NCBI RefSeq assembly: GCF_000284375.1
Contig: NC_017249.1
Span: 7,929,001-7,993,000, forward strand
Reading direction: 5' to 3'
Origin: Bradyrhizobium japonicum USDA 6
Lineage (GTDB): Bacteria; Pseudomonadota; Alphaproteobacteria; Rhizobiales; Xanthobacteraceae
Length of the DNA: 64,000 nucleotides
The position numbers and the translations under genes are program-made. Shown in pieces: positions 28,677-37,445 of the stretch (positions within the stretch are counted from its first letter, which is position 1; each line of letters starts with the position of its first letter). The notes beneath the pieces are model-generated. The model did not search any database, was not told the origin of the DNA, and worked only from the letters and a program-made list of their open reading frames with translations.

Positions 28677-29966
28677 TCAGCTCCCCTGCGCATGCAGCCG
28701 CACCGGCAGCGTGCGGAACGTCCGAAGGAATGCCGAGGGCTCCCGGGTCGGCTGCCCGGCAAATGCCAGCGTGGGGAAGCGGGCCTGGATCCGCGGCAGG
28801 CTCTCGGCCAACTGCACCCGGGCCAGTTGCGCACCGAGGCAGAAGTGAATGCCGTGGCCGAAGCTCAGCATGATCTTCCCGTCGGTCGACATGCCTGGAC
28901 TGGTGCCGTAGAACCGCGCGGGATCGAAGCGATCGGGATCGGCGAAGGCGTCCGGGTCGCGATTGCCGGACGCGATCAGCACGCGCACGTCCGCGTTCTT
29001 CGGAATCACCACGCCGCCCAGTTCGATGTCGCGCTGGGCGATACGCGGGATGGAGCTGAACATGGCGGGCGCGTCGCAGCGCAGGACTTCTTCGACGAAT
29101 GCCCTCACCCGCGCGGCGTCTGCCTGCAGCCAGTGCCGCTGTTCGGGATACGCCAGCATCGCCAGGACGGCATGGTCGATGCTCGCAGCAGTGGTGACGA
29201 AGCCGCCCAGCAGCATGCCCCACAGCATGCTGATCAACTCCGCATCCGACAGTGTGTCGGCATCGTCGTCATGTGCGCCGACCAGCATCGACACGATGTC
29301 GCGGCGGGGATCGGTGCGCTTGCGCTGTATGAGGTCGCCGAAGTAGGCCTGCACCCTGGCGCTGGCCGCGTCCGCCGCGGCGAGCTGGGGATCGCTGGCG
29401 TGCGGGCCCAGGCCTTCCAGAATGGTGCCGATGCCGGCAGCGAGCTCGAACATGTCGTCTTGGGGCATGCCGAACAGTTCGGCGAAAACCAGCATGGGCA
29501 AGGCCAGCGCGAATTCCCGATGCAGGTCCACCGCCTCCCCGCGCTCCAGCGCGGGCGTTATGCCGTCCAGGCGCGCTGCGACGATGCGCGCGATGCTCGG
29601 CCGCAGGTTGTCGATCTGGCCCATGGTGAAATCGCGCGAGATCAGCCGGCGCAGACGCGTATGCGTCGGTGGGTCCTTCATCGCTAGCGTGGACGCCAAC
29701 AGATTGAGCGACGGGCTGGTCGCCGCACGCGAGAAATAGCGCGCCAGTTCGCCGGGCGCCGGACCCCGAAACGCATCGCCCGTGGCCTTGAACGCCCAGT
29801 AGATGTCGGCGTGGCGGCTCAACAAAAAGAGGCCCGACGCCGCGCGATGCACCGGATCGTGCTCGCGCAACCATCGCATGAACGGATACGGGTCGTGGAT
29901 GCACGCTGGCGACGCCAGTTCGGCGAAGGCGTCCCGGCATGCTGCCGTGGTTTCTTGCACGTCCAT
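28677..29966 (-). CDS. CYP114: Cytochrome P450 CYP114
   Basis: A soluble bacterial P450 of 429 residues. In rhizobia CYP114 with Fd-GA hydroxylates and ring-contracts ent-kaurenoic acid toward GA12-aldehyde. The heme loop is [16 protein letters not shown] with the axial cysteine; ExxR is in FVEEVLRCD. The I-helix reads [14 protein letters not shown], where the usual acid-alcohol pair (D/E-T) is replaced by V-T, unlike CYP112 (AGHEST) and CYP117 (GGHDTT); that may relate to its unusual chemistry. It follows CYP112 across a gap filled by a 29-aa ORF. Confidence 0.95.
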   Translation of the reverse strand: MDVQETTAACRDAFAELASPACIHDPYPFMRWLREHDPVHRAASGLFLLSRHADIYWAFKATGDAFRGPAPGELARYFSRAATSPSLNLLASTLAMKDPPTHTRLRRLISRDFTMGQIDNLRPSIARIVAARLDGITPALERGEAVDLHREFALALPMLVFAELFGMPQDDMFELAAGIGTILEGLGPHASDPQLAAADAASARVQAYFGDLIQRKRTDPRRDIVSMLVGAHDDDADTLSDAELISMLWGMLLGGFVTTAASIDHAVLAMLAYPEQRHWLQADAARVRAFVEEVLRCDAPAMFSSIPRIAQRDIELGGVVIPKNADVRVLIASGNRDPDAFADPDRFDPARFYGTSPGMSTDGKIMLSFGHGIHFCLGAQLARVQLAESLPRIQARFPTLAFAGQPTREPSAFLRTFRTLPVRLHAQGS

Positions 29967-29971
29967 CCTGG

Positions 29972-30061
29972 TTACCTGTTGGCGGGCTGATCTGACCGGC
30001 GCGCGACAGGCGCGCGGCAGATTCCGGAGAAGATCGAGATCGCCCGTGGCGTCCGCGACAT
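29972..30061 (-). CDS. Small ORF bridging CYP112 and CYP114 (29 aa)
   Basis: Begins at ATG 30061, sharing one base with the CYP112 stop (TGATG), and ends at TAA 29972, five bases before the CYP114 start. The peptide is basic ([18 protein letters not shown]...). It is the third ORF in this operon that exactly spans an otherwise empty gap. Confidence 0.4.
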   Translation of the reverse strand: MSRTPRAISIFSGICRAPVARRSDQPANR

Positions 30062-31266
30062 CACCAGAGCACCGGGAACTGCTCGAACCCGCCCGTGATG
30101 ATCTCCTTGCGCAACTTCAGTTGTTCCGGCGCCACGGCCAGGCGCAGCGCGGGAAGGCGCTGGAAGATCGAACCGAACACCACCTTGAGCTCCAGCCTGG
30201 CCAGCGCCACGCCGATGCACGCGTGCGGCCCGTAGGAAAAAGCCAGGTGCGGCTTTTCCTGGCGTTCGATATCGAAGATTTCCGGGTCGTCGAAATGGTG
30301 CGGATCGAACGACGTTGCCGGGAGGCCGACCAGCACCTTGCTCTCCGCGGGAATATGCTCGCCCGCGATGGTCACGTCGGTCCTCGGATAGCGCATGATG
30401 CCATCCCAGCCCGCGCCCGGCGGGTACATGCGCAGGATTTCCTCTACCGCCTTGTCGACCAGGGACGGATCGCCGACCAGGCGTTCGCGCTGTTGCGGAT
30501 GGCGGAACATGGCTAGCAGGCCGAATTCGATCTGCGCGACGGTGCTCTCGTGCCCCGCCACCAGCATGCCCGCCGCCAGGCCAACCGCCTCTTCCTCGCT
30601 CGCCTTGCCCTGGTCGACCGCAGCGAGCAGATCCGTCAGCAGGTTGTCGTCCGGATCCTGGCGCTTGTCGCGCATCTTGCCGCGAATGTAGGCGCGCAGT
30701 TCTTCCCAGGCCAGGCGGGACGCGCTGCGCGGGCCGCTTTCATGCTGGTGCGTCATCACCTCATCGGACAGCCCGGCGAAAAAGGCGTGATCCTCGTAGA
30801 GCACGCCCATCAGCGCGCTGATGACCATGGCCGGAAGCGGAAAGGAGAGGTGGCGCCGCAGGTCGGCGGGCTGGGGCTGGGCCGCCAGCGTCTCGAACAA
30901 GTGCGCGGCGATCGCTTCGACCTGCTGCACGAGCAGCTTCACCCTGCGGTCACTGAAGGCCGGCGCCACGATCGCGCGTAGCCGGGCATGCTCGCGCCCC
31001 TCGTGCGAGACCAGCCACCCCGGCGAACCGAGAATCACCGAATCCGGGGTGAATGCCGCCGGCGGCATTCCCGCGGGCCGGAACGCCGCGTCGGACAGCA
31101 CCGCCTTGGCCTCGTCATAGCCTGTCACCCACCAGCCTTCGTGCCCGGAGGGGAAGCGCACGCGGTGGATCGGACCGTTGGCGCGTAGCGCCAACATCTC
31201 GGGCGAGGGCTCGATGTGATCGACGCGCCACATCGGCAGCGTCGGCAAGGGTTGTTGTTCGGACAT
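30061..31266 (-). CDS. CYP112: Cytochrome P450 CYP112
   Basis: A soluble P450 of 401 residues; in the rhizobial pathway CYP112 converts GA12 to GA9 by successive oxidation and loss of C20. The I-helix is [14 protein letters not shown], ExxR lies in VEEILRMYP, and the heme loop is [16 protein letters not shown] with the axial cysteine. It is the first intact gene of the operon, starting 16 bases after the CYP115 remnant's stop. The ATG has only a modest ribosome-binding sequence (GAGTGAAGTG). Confidence 0.95.
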   Translation of the reverse strand: MSEQQPLPTLPMWRVDHIEPSPEMLALRANGPIHRVRFPSGHEGWWVTGYDEAKAVLSDAAFRPAGMPPAAFTPDSVILGSPGWLVSHEGREHARLRAIVAPAFSDRRVKLLVQQVEAIAAHLFETLAAQPQPADLRRHLSFPLPAMVISALMGVLYEDHAFFAGLSDEVMTHQHESGPRSASRLAWEELRAYIRGKMRDKRQDPDDNLLTDLLAAVDQGKASEEEAVGLAAGMLVAGHESTVAQIEFGLLAMFRHPQQRERLVGDPSLVDKAVEEILRMYPPGAGWDGIMRYPRTDVTIAGEHIPAESKVLVGLPATSFDPHHFDDPEIFDIERQEKPHLAFSYGPHACIGVALARLELKVVFGSIFQRLPALRLAVAPEQLKLRKEIITGGFEQFPVLW

Positions 31267-31282
31267 GGTGGCACTTCACTCT

Positions 31283-31590
31283 CTAAGCGATGGAAGGGCG
31301 GAAGGTGACCGGCAGGCGCTGCGGGCAGCGAATGACGTAAGACGGCATGTAGACGACGTCCTCCGCGGCGATGGTCAGCGCCAGATGCTCCAGCCGCACG
31401 AACAGCGCGGGGAAGGCGCAGCCCAATTCCAGACGCGCCAGCGCTGCGCCCAGGCAGAAATGCGGCCCCTGGCCGAACGACAGGTGCGGGTTGTGCCGCC
31501 GGGTGACATCGAACCTGTCGGCATCGCCATAGATCGACCGTACGGATTGGTGAAGGAGGTTCGACCGTGCCCCCGATGTGTCCGCCATTA
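31283..31590 (-). pseudogene. CYP115: CYP115 remnant (pCYP115)
   Basis: The last roughly 85 residues of a P450, starting family-like sequence near YGDADRFDVTRRHNPHLSFG. It includes the complete heme loop SFGQGPHFCLGAALARLE and runs to the natural C-terminus (TFRPSIA). The front four fifths are missing and cannot fold as an enzyme. In full-length form CYP115 hydroxylates GA9 to GA4, so its loss predicts GA9 as end product. The 5' break lies near 31555. The open frame continues upstream to an ATG at 31627, which overlaps the predicted promoter. Confidence 0.88.
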
Positions 31591-31620
31591 TAGCCTCCGG
31601 ACCGGTCCCACACCGTGAAC

Positions 31621-31640
31621 AGAGCAAATCGCGTGCCGAA
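31621..31640 (-). promoter_or_regulatory. Candidate sigma54 (RpoN) promoter of the gibberellin operon
   Basis: Minus-strand TTCGGCACGCGATTTGCTCT fits the -24/-12 consensus with the invariant GG-N10-GC spacing and matches the GGCACG and TTGC boxes. Transcription would start near 31612, just ahead of the CYP115 remnant and CYP112. No perfect NifA site (TGT-N10-ACA) was found in the next 250 bases upstream; a near miss TGT-N10-AAA lies at about 31811. Confidence 0.6.
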
Positions 31641-31899
31641 GTGAATTCGCAGGCTCAGCAGGCACTACATAGCTGCGCGTAGTGTCAGGTTTCTGGCATT
31701 CAGTCTCAATGCCGACAACGGGCGCAGTAAGTGCCCGACAAAGGCCTGCTCTCGCGCTGAATGTGCGGGGCAGCCCTTGCGCGAAATTTCAAGCGGATTG
31801 GCTGCAGCAGGTGTGGTTCGCCGGAAACCACTCCGATGACGCCGGCGTCATCGAACGCGATCGCGTCAGCCTGTCCGGAGGGCAAGACCTCGCCGCCTT

Positions 31900-32248
31900 C
31901 GTGGCTCTGGCTACCGAAGATGCGGAAGCTCGGGGACGGGGCGCGGTCGCAGCGTCACGATGCCGGGAGTGGACTGAGCGCGAGCTAGATAAGGCGATTC
32001 AAGCTATGCTTGAGGGGGTGCCGGCAGCGAAGTTGAAGGACAAGATAGGCACTCTGGAAGCACGCAAGCATGAGCATCTGCTCGAGGCCGTGCAGCAGCG
32101 CCTTGATGCAAACCCAGAGGCGATGCGCCAGCTCGCGAGACAGTCGAGCATCCGTTCGGCACGTGAAGGCTCGCATGGGAGCGACGCACTTCCTGAACAA
32201 ACGCTTCCAAAAGTAGCTACGGAGATGCCTCTCGGTTCTGGCCTTTAG
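31900..32248 (+). pseudogene. Serine-recombinase C-terminal remnant
   Basis: Reads REWTERELDKAIQAMLEGVP, AAKLKDKIGTLEARKHEHLLEA, a coiled-coil pattern typical of the C-terminus of large serine recombinases/resolvases. The catalytic domain is absent. The frame remains open back to 31682 without family-like sequence. Confidence 0.4.
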
Positions 32249-32838
32249 CGTAGGGCGCATTAGATTAGCGACCAGCGCCGGGGTGCATTCTGTGGCGCCG
32301 CCCGCAGCGGCGCAATCGCTGGAGTCGCGCCCCTCAGGTCCTGCAGGGGCACCCTGGCAATGTGGAAAACTCCGACGCTTTCACCGTTCGAAGATAAGGT
32401 GCCTTGTCAATCAAGACTTTGGCTTTTCAGGATGAAGCTGCTTGTAAGAGTCACAGCTGGACCAATATCAATGCGTCGGCTTAGCGTGCTTCAAACGAAA
32501 GCTGATGTCGTGGAAATTCATATTCTGCGCACAGTCGGTCTGGATCAAGCGCGTGATTCGATAGCGGACGGCATGGATTGTCGCCGCAGCAATTGTTTCT
32601 TGGCGACGTCAGTTGAGCAAACCGCAGGCGGCCATTGTGAAACAGAATTGCAATTTGTGCCGGCCGTCATGGATAGCGGGGTGCCGACACCCCCGCTTTC
32701 GATGTCGGCACACTCGCAAGCCGGCACGCAGCCGGCTATCCGCTGCAGATTTGCCCCCGCCGCGACCGAACGCAAGCGCCGGCCGACGCATCCGCGCCTT
32801 CACAGAAGGCGTCAATCACCGCGGCCTGAAGGCCCAAC
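32249..32838. other. No gene recognised
   Basis: About 590 bases between the recombinase remnant and nopT. Open frames exist in several phases but none has a convincing start or motif. An inverted repeat GCCGGC-ACGCA-GCCGGC lies near 32732. Confidence 0.5.
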
Positions 32839-33654
32839 TCACTGCATCCTTTGCGTCGTGATTGTCGACAAATGCTGCCCGTTGGGATTCCTGTAACGAT
32901 TGGCGAGGCTTTGTAACAATGAAGCCATCTGGTCAGGATCTGATCGAACAGTAAATTCTCCATAGTTAGGGTCGAAAAGCGTGGTCGTTCCATTCGAGGC
33001 CGACGTCGCCACTGTGTGGGCGCCGCCTTCAGCGAAATACAAGCTGAGTAAATGGTTCGATCCGTCTTCGTTGATTTCGTTCACCATGGACTTGACGTTC
33101 GAAGACTTGCCGAATGCGAATCTCTTCTCTTCTCCAGCCGGTTCCAAGCCTGCTTCCTCCAAAATGGTATTTTGTGCCTGAAGGTCGGCCTGAGAAGATC
33201 CTGCTCCCCTGCTTCGCAACTGATCCTTAAGACGTTGATATTGCTGCTGCCGTTCAGCCGCTGAGGCGTGCGTTTGCGATCCGGGTGTGAGCGCACTCAT
33301 TCGGGTTGATGGGCTGTTGCTAAGATTGCGGAACCACTCCGCAGTCAGCCCGACGCAGATGCCGTCCACATTCGCATCACGCAGGTCGGCCGTTCTGTAT
33401 TCGAACAAGGAGGTGGCCGGACTCTCTGGAGAGGATGTACTGGGTTCGGAGGCGCTAGAGGTTTGAACGTTTGCATCCAAGGTATCTGGCTTGCTGCAGC
33501 AGGCCCCCATCTTGTCAGGCAACTCCCCCGATCGTGAGCTCCACTGGGGCGCGAGATCTGCAAGTGTTTCTGTAAAGCTGCCGCTATCCACCGACTGGCT
33601 CGGTTCGTCAGTTTGGCTAGTGCGTGTAGATGAGCCACCGATTCGATCATACAT
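32839..33654 (-). CDS. nopT: Type III effector, C58 family cysteine protease NopT
   Basis: A 271-residue effector delivered into host plant cells. The YopT/AvrPphB-type catalytic triad is visible: Cys in GICVGLTAEWF, His in EGGAHTVATS and Asp in LFDPNYGEF. The sequence DKMGACCSK places Met49-Gly50, the known NopT autocleavage site. Cleavage exposes Gly50 for N-myristoylation and Cys52/Cys53 for S-acylation, targeting it to host membranes. The Ser/Thr-rich N-terminus without classical signal fits type III export. A tts box lies upstream. Confidence 0.93.
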   Translation of the reverse strand: MYDRIGGSSTRTSQTDEPSQSVDSGSFTETLADLAPQWSSRSGELPDKMGACCSKPDTLDANVQTSSASEPSTSSPESPATSLFEYRTADLRDANVDGICVGLTAEWFRNLSNSPSTRMSALTPGSQTHASAAERQQQYQRLKDQLRSRGAGSSQADLQAQNTILEEAGLEPAGEEKRFAFGKSSNVKSMVNEINEDGSNHLLSLYFAEGGAHTVATSASNGTTTLFDPNYGEFTVRSDPDQMASLLQSLANRYRNPNGQHLSTITTQRMQ

Positions 33655-33718
33655 GACGATTCACCTCTCTGTGCTACGCTAGTCTCTTCGCATCAATTCG
33701 GGCTGCTCAGGCCCTGCG

Positions 33719-33755
33719 GCGAGGATACCCGGACAAGCTGATGGCGAGCTGACGG
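33719..33755 (-). promoter_or_regulatory. Candidate tts box (TtsI-binding site) of nopT
   Basis: The minus strand reads CCGTCAGCTCGCCATCAGCT then TGTCCGGGTATCCTCG. GTCAGCT, the second AGCTT and the distal CCTCG match the tts-box pattern of rhizobial type III genes; the centre deviates. It ends about 65 bases before the nopT ATG. Confidence 0.6.
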
Positions 33756-34052
33756 ACAGCAGTTGTACAGCTAAGAAAGCGTTCCTTTGTCGGACTTCTG
33801 ACAACGTCGGATACGCCTCGGCGTAGTGCTGTGTCAGATCCTCAGATTCCGGAACGCCACCGACAGGCTATCGCTGCGATGCTCGCGCGGCATCGAGCGC
33901 CCACGAACCCGAAATCGAGAGCAATGACAGGATGCTCGCGGATTGTCTCGAGCGGTTCGGTGTTGCTGCGTAAGCGGTGTGTCTCCCACACCTTGTTTGG
34001 CGTGAGCTGATCGGCAACATGCGAGCCGTCATATACAGTAAGGTTCGCATAT

Positions 34053-34466
34053 ATGGTTGACCATATAGTTGACGCTGCAGAGCCACGGGGCCGGGTGGAT
34101 ATCCAGGTCGGAGCGGGGCGTCGGCGGCGGTGGAGCGCCGTGGTCAAGGGGCGGATCGTGGCGGAGTCATATGCGCCGGGCACAGTTGTGTCCGAGGTGG
34201 CGCGCCGGCACGACCTCTCACCGCAACACCTGTTTGCTTGGCGCAAGGCCGCGCGTGCCGGTCTGCTGAGCTTGCCGGCGGAGGATGCACCGCTCTTCGT
34301 TCCGGTGGTGTCGGAGCTTCGCCCCGCTGGGATGTGCGTGGAAGCGGCAACGCGGAACGGGATAACGATCAGCATCGAGATTGGCGATGCGGTAGTTCGC
34401 GCAGCGGCGGGGGTCGATCCGGCCTGGCTGCGCGATGTGCTGCGGGCCGTGAGGGCGACGACATGA
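34053..34466 (+). CDS. tnpA: IS66 TnpA (Orf1)
   Basis: A small IS66 accessory protein of 137 residues with a helix-turn-helix: RRRWSAVVKGRIVAESYAPG, VSEVARRHDLSPQHLFAWRK. It is followed by an acidic/hydrophobic C-terminal domain. It overlaps tnpB (ATGA at 34463). Helper function in transposition; not sufficient alone. Confidence 0.85.
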   Translation: MVDHIVDAAEPRGRVDIQVGAGRRRRWSAVVKGRIVAESYAPGTVVSEVARRHDLSPQHLFAWRKAARAGLLSLPAEDAPLFVPVVSELRPAGMCVEAATRNGITISIEIGDAVVRAAAGVDPAWLRDVLRAVRATT

Positions 34467-34521
34467 TCGCGGCTTCGGCGGGCGTGAAGATCATTGTCGC
34501 GACGCGGCCGGTCGACTTTCG
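34463..34521 (+). pseudogene. tnpB: IS66 TnpB (Orf2), truncated
   Basis: Reads MIAASAGVKIIVATRPVDFR, the start of IS66 TnpB, and is then replaced by the terminal repeats of the recombinase element. Confidence 0.75.
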
Positions 34522-36469
34522 TAATTATGCGGAGCCCACGATTATGCGGAGTGTGCGGCCGTTCAATCCGAGACCCGCTTCGTTATCAACAGTTTAGTTC
34601 CTGCTGCCCTCTTTCTCACTCAGCATAATCTGAGGCCTTTCTTCCTGCCTTGATGGCAACGAAAGGGAGACAAGGAATGGCCAAGTCGAGTGAGGATCAC
34701 TGCCACGGGCTGCGCTGCATGGACGCAGGCGATCTCGACCCGCTGGTGACGGAGTTCACACGACACCTGACGGTGTTGGGGCATAAGAGCTTGACGGTGA
34801 GCGGCTATGACGCTGCAGCCCGTCACCTCGCGCAATGGCTGACGCTGGCCAAGATCGCAGTCGCTGATATCGATGATGGCGTCGCCGATCGGTTCGCTCG
34901 GCATCGCTGTCGATGCCCCGGCATCCGTCGCGAGAGGAGCGTGTCCGCGAAGTACGTGAGGCGGGTACGCCGGTTCATCGAGTTTCTCGGCGAGCGCGGA
35001 ATCGTCCAGCGCAAGCCGAAGCCCGCATTACCGACGCCCCACCGCCGGGTGGTCGAGTTCCAGGACTGCGTCACAGAGCTGACAATAGATCGGCACGGTC
35101 GCATGGTCATGCGGCTGCTCCCGGCGCTTGGCATCAGGCCGCGAAGTTGGAATGCTCAGCTCATTCGCGACGTGATCATTGCAGAGACGAAGCGGGTCTC
35201 GCTGGCCTATGTGAAGACGATGACGATGGCGCTGAGAGGATATTTGCGGTTCCTCAGCGCACGGGGGTTGTGCCGAGCTGGACTCGATCAGGCTGTGCCA
35301 ATCATTCCGCAGTGGCGACTGTCGTCGCTGCCGCGATACATCCGCTCGTCGGATGTCGAGACGTTGATTGCAACGTGCGATCAGACCACGGCGACTGGCG
35401 TGCGTGATCGGGCGATCCTGCTGCTGTTGGCACGACTGGGCTTGCGGGCCGGCGACATTCTCTCTCTTCGTCTCACCGATGTTGATTGGCAACAGGCGAC
35501 ACTGTCGGTTCGTGGCAAGGGGCGGCGGGAGACGAGATTACCATTGCCGCAAGACGCCGGGGATGCCTTGCTCGCTTATCTGGATCAGGCCCGGCCGCAC
35601 GTCGCCGATGTTCGAATCTTCTTCATGTCGAATGCACCAATCCGGCCGCTGACAGGTTCGAGCGCAGTCTCTGATGTTGTGCGTAGTGCAATACGAAAGG
35701 CCGGTATCCCCGTTCCGTCGAATGGGGCCAACCTGCTTCGGCATTCGGCCGCGACGGCCATGCTCCGGGGCGGCGCGACGCTCGACACGGTTGGCGCCGT
35801 ACTGCGCCACCGCTCACCGGACATGACCGCACACTACGCCAAAGTCGACGTGACGATGCTGCTGCAGATCGCGCAGCCCTGGCCGGGAGATGCGTGATGC
35901 TGAGTCGATATCTTGCCAAATATGTGGACCAGCAGCAGTCGCTGGGGTTCAAGTTCCGTGTCCAGCAAATCCTGCTGAGGGGCTACGTCAGCTTCGCCGA
36001 GGAGTGCGGCGACCGGCACATCAGAAGTGCCCGGGTCCTGGCATGGGCCGCACGTGCGCCGTCACCGGAGCAGCGCCGCAACCGGTTGCTTACCGTGCGG
36101 CGGTTCGCGCTGGCGATGCACGCCGAGAATCCGCGCCATCAGGTTCCGGCGGCGGATGCACTCGGCCACGCTGTCGTCAAGAGGCGACCGCCGTATATCT
36201 ATAGTGCGGACGAGATCGCACGATTGCTTCGTGCTGCGGCGGCACTCCGGCCAGCGGGCTCGATCAGACCGACCATGTATGCAACGCTCTTCGGCCTGCT
36301 CACCGCTACTGGCATGCGGATCGCAGAAGCATTGGCGCTGCAGATCGACGATGTAACTGCCGATGGGCTCGTCGTCCGACAGACCAAGTTCCAGAAGAGC
36401 CGGCTGTTGCCACTTCACGCAACAGCTCGGCTGGCGCTCGACAGATATCTGGTCACCCGGCGGTCGCTA
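34522..36469 (+). mobile_element. RIT-like tandem tyrosine-recombinase element, truncated
   Basis: Inserted in IS66 tnpB. Its left end contains the direct repeat TTATGCGGAG twice (34525 and 34542 region). Two overlapping tyrosine-recombinase genes follow; a third, usual for recombinase-in-trio elements, and the right end are missing, cut at about 36469 by a TPR-gene remnant. Confidence 0.6.
34677..35897 (+). CDS. Tyrosine recombinase (RitA-like)
   Basis: A 406-residue site-specific recombinase. It has an N-terminal SAM-like core-binding domain (about residues 15-110) and a catalytic domain with the Arg in LARLGLRAGDILSLR, the Lys region RGKGRRETRLPLP, the LLRHSAATAML box and LRHRSPDMTAHYAKVD, which ends in the nucleophilic Tyr. 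The start at 34677 has an AAGGA ribosome-binding site. It overlaps the next recombinase gene (TGATG), the hallmark of recombinase trios. Confidence 0.9.
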   Translation: MAKSSEDHCHGLRCMDAGDLDPLVTEFTRHLTVLGHKSLTVSGYDAAARHLAQWLTLAKIAVADIDDGVADRFARHRCRCPGIRRERSVSAKYVRRVRRFIEFLGERGIVQRKPKPALPTPHRRVVEFQDCVTELTIDRHGRMVMRLLPALGIRPRSWNAQLIRDVIIAETKRVSLAYVKTMTMALRGYLRFLSARGLCRAGLDQAVPIIPQWRLSSLPRYIRSSDVETLIATCDQTTATGVRDRAILLLLARLGLRAGDILSLRLTDVDWQQATLSVRGKGRRETRLPLPQDAGDALLAYLDQARPHVADVRIFFMSNAPIRPLTGSSAVSDVVRSAIRKAGIPVPSNGANLLRHSAATAMLRGGATLDTVGAVLRHRSPDMTAHYAKVDVTMLLQIAQPWPGDA

Positions 36470-36517
36470 GACTACTTCTTCCTGCCCCCCGCTTTGGTCC
36501 CAGCGATTTCTCGATAG
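35897..36517 (+). pseudogene. Tyrosine recombinase (RitB-like), 3'-truncated
   Basis: MLSRYLAKYVDQQQSLGFKF starts a second recombinase, with the catalytic Arg in LLTATGMRIAEALAL and the Lys region FQKSRLLPLHATA. Family-like sequence ends at about 36469 (LVTRRSLD); the last 15 residues derive from foreign sequence. The HxxR and Tyr motifs are missing, so it is inactive. Confidence 0.8.
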
Positions 36518-37099
36518 AGCCAAAGCAAGCCATGGGGCACGACACGGCGGCAATAGGCTTCCGCCGGCTTCCCTCCGCTTCGACGCCTATCAAGGCGGAG
36601 AGGGCGTCGCGCATCTTGACGATTGAGATGTCGGGCCGGCCTTGCGCAATAGGCGGCATGCGCGGTATCGGCGAGCAACCCGATCGGCATGGCTCGCGGC
36701 GATGGTAACTTGTCAAGCTTTGCCGCCTCGACCTGAGCACGTTCGAACCACTGCTTCGCCGACGCCCAGTCGCCGAGCGTCGCAGCGTTTATGCCTGCCT
36801 CGCGGGCGATATGGCTTCGGTTGCGTCTTGTCCGCCGGCTTCCGCAGCGGCAGTCAGCAGCGGGAGCGCCGCTACATGATCGCGTCTGCGCCAGTGGATC
36901 TTGGCACGCGCGCGCGAAAGCGAATGTCGAAGCCGAATTTGTCTTCAGCTTGCATCAGACAGGCAAGTGCTTGCTCGGCGTCGTCGCCATTCTCGTTGAT
37001 GCAAATCGCCTGCGCAATTGCACAGCGTGTCGCGAGCATAGGCGGCGCTGGATCGGTATATAGATACGTTCGTCTGGGGCGGGCTGAAACGTACCACAT
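36470..37099 (-). pseudogene. TPR-containing protein remnant, multiple frameshifts
   Basis: The minus strand, pieced across frames, reads INENGDDAEQALACLMQAED, KFGFDIRFRAR, DHVAALPLLTAAAEAGGQDAT, AATLGDWASAKQWFERAQVE and ADTAHAAY, with ISIVKMRDALSALIGVEAEG. The helix-pair periodicity (ALPLL..A, WASAKQWFERA) is TPR-like. At least two frame changes are needed and both ends are lost. The parent may have been a large NTPase/TPR regulator (inference). Confidence 0.5.
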
Positions 37100-37445
37100 A
37101 GGAGGCTACGCCTATGGCCTCTACGGCACACCCGATTGGAAGCAGAACAGGGAAAGCAGCGATCCCAGCCCAAAGGGCCGCCTGCATATCTGGCGGGCTT
37201 ATGACTATCCGCACATCTTCGCGATGTATTTGGCCATGCCCGCATACATTTCTTCGCAGCTTCGGGCGAGTGACGGGCAGGTCGGTTAGGGGCGCACCAA
37301 GGCGACCTTGCCGGCCGGCAACAAAGCAGGACAGCGACTTGTTGTGTCCTCGCGAGCTCGCCCCCTTCAGAAGTGTCGTCGCTAGGAGCTGGACGTGCGA
37401 CGCCGTCCCAGATCGGAAAACTCTGCTGAAACACACCACGCGCGT

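Larger units (their letters stand above)
33970..34521 (+). mobile_element. IS66-family element, left part
   Basis: The left end begins with GTAAGCGGTGTG, the typical IS66 terminus. It carries tnpA and the first codons of tnpB. The element is interrupted after tnpB codon 19 or so by a tyrosine-recombinase element; the rest (tnpB, tnpC) is not in the window. Confidence 0.7.

Noticed and set aside
31641..31860. NifA upstream activator site for the gibberellin operon
   Set aside because: No perfect TGT-N10-ACA was found; only a near miss TGT-N10-AAA at about 31811, too weak to call.
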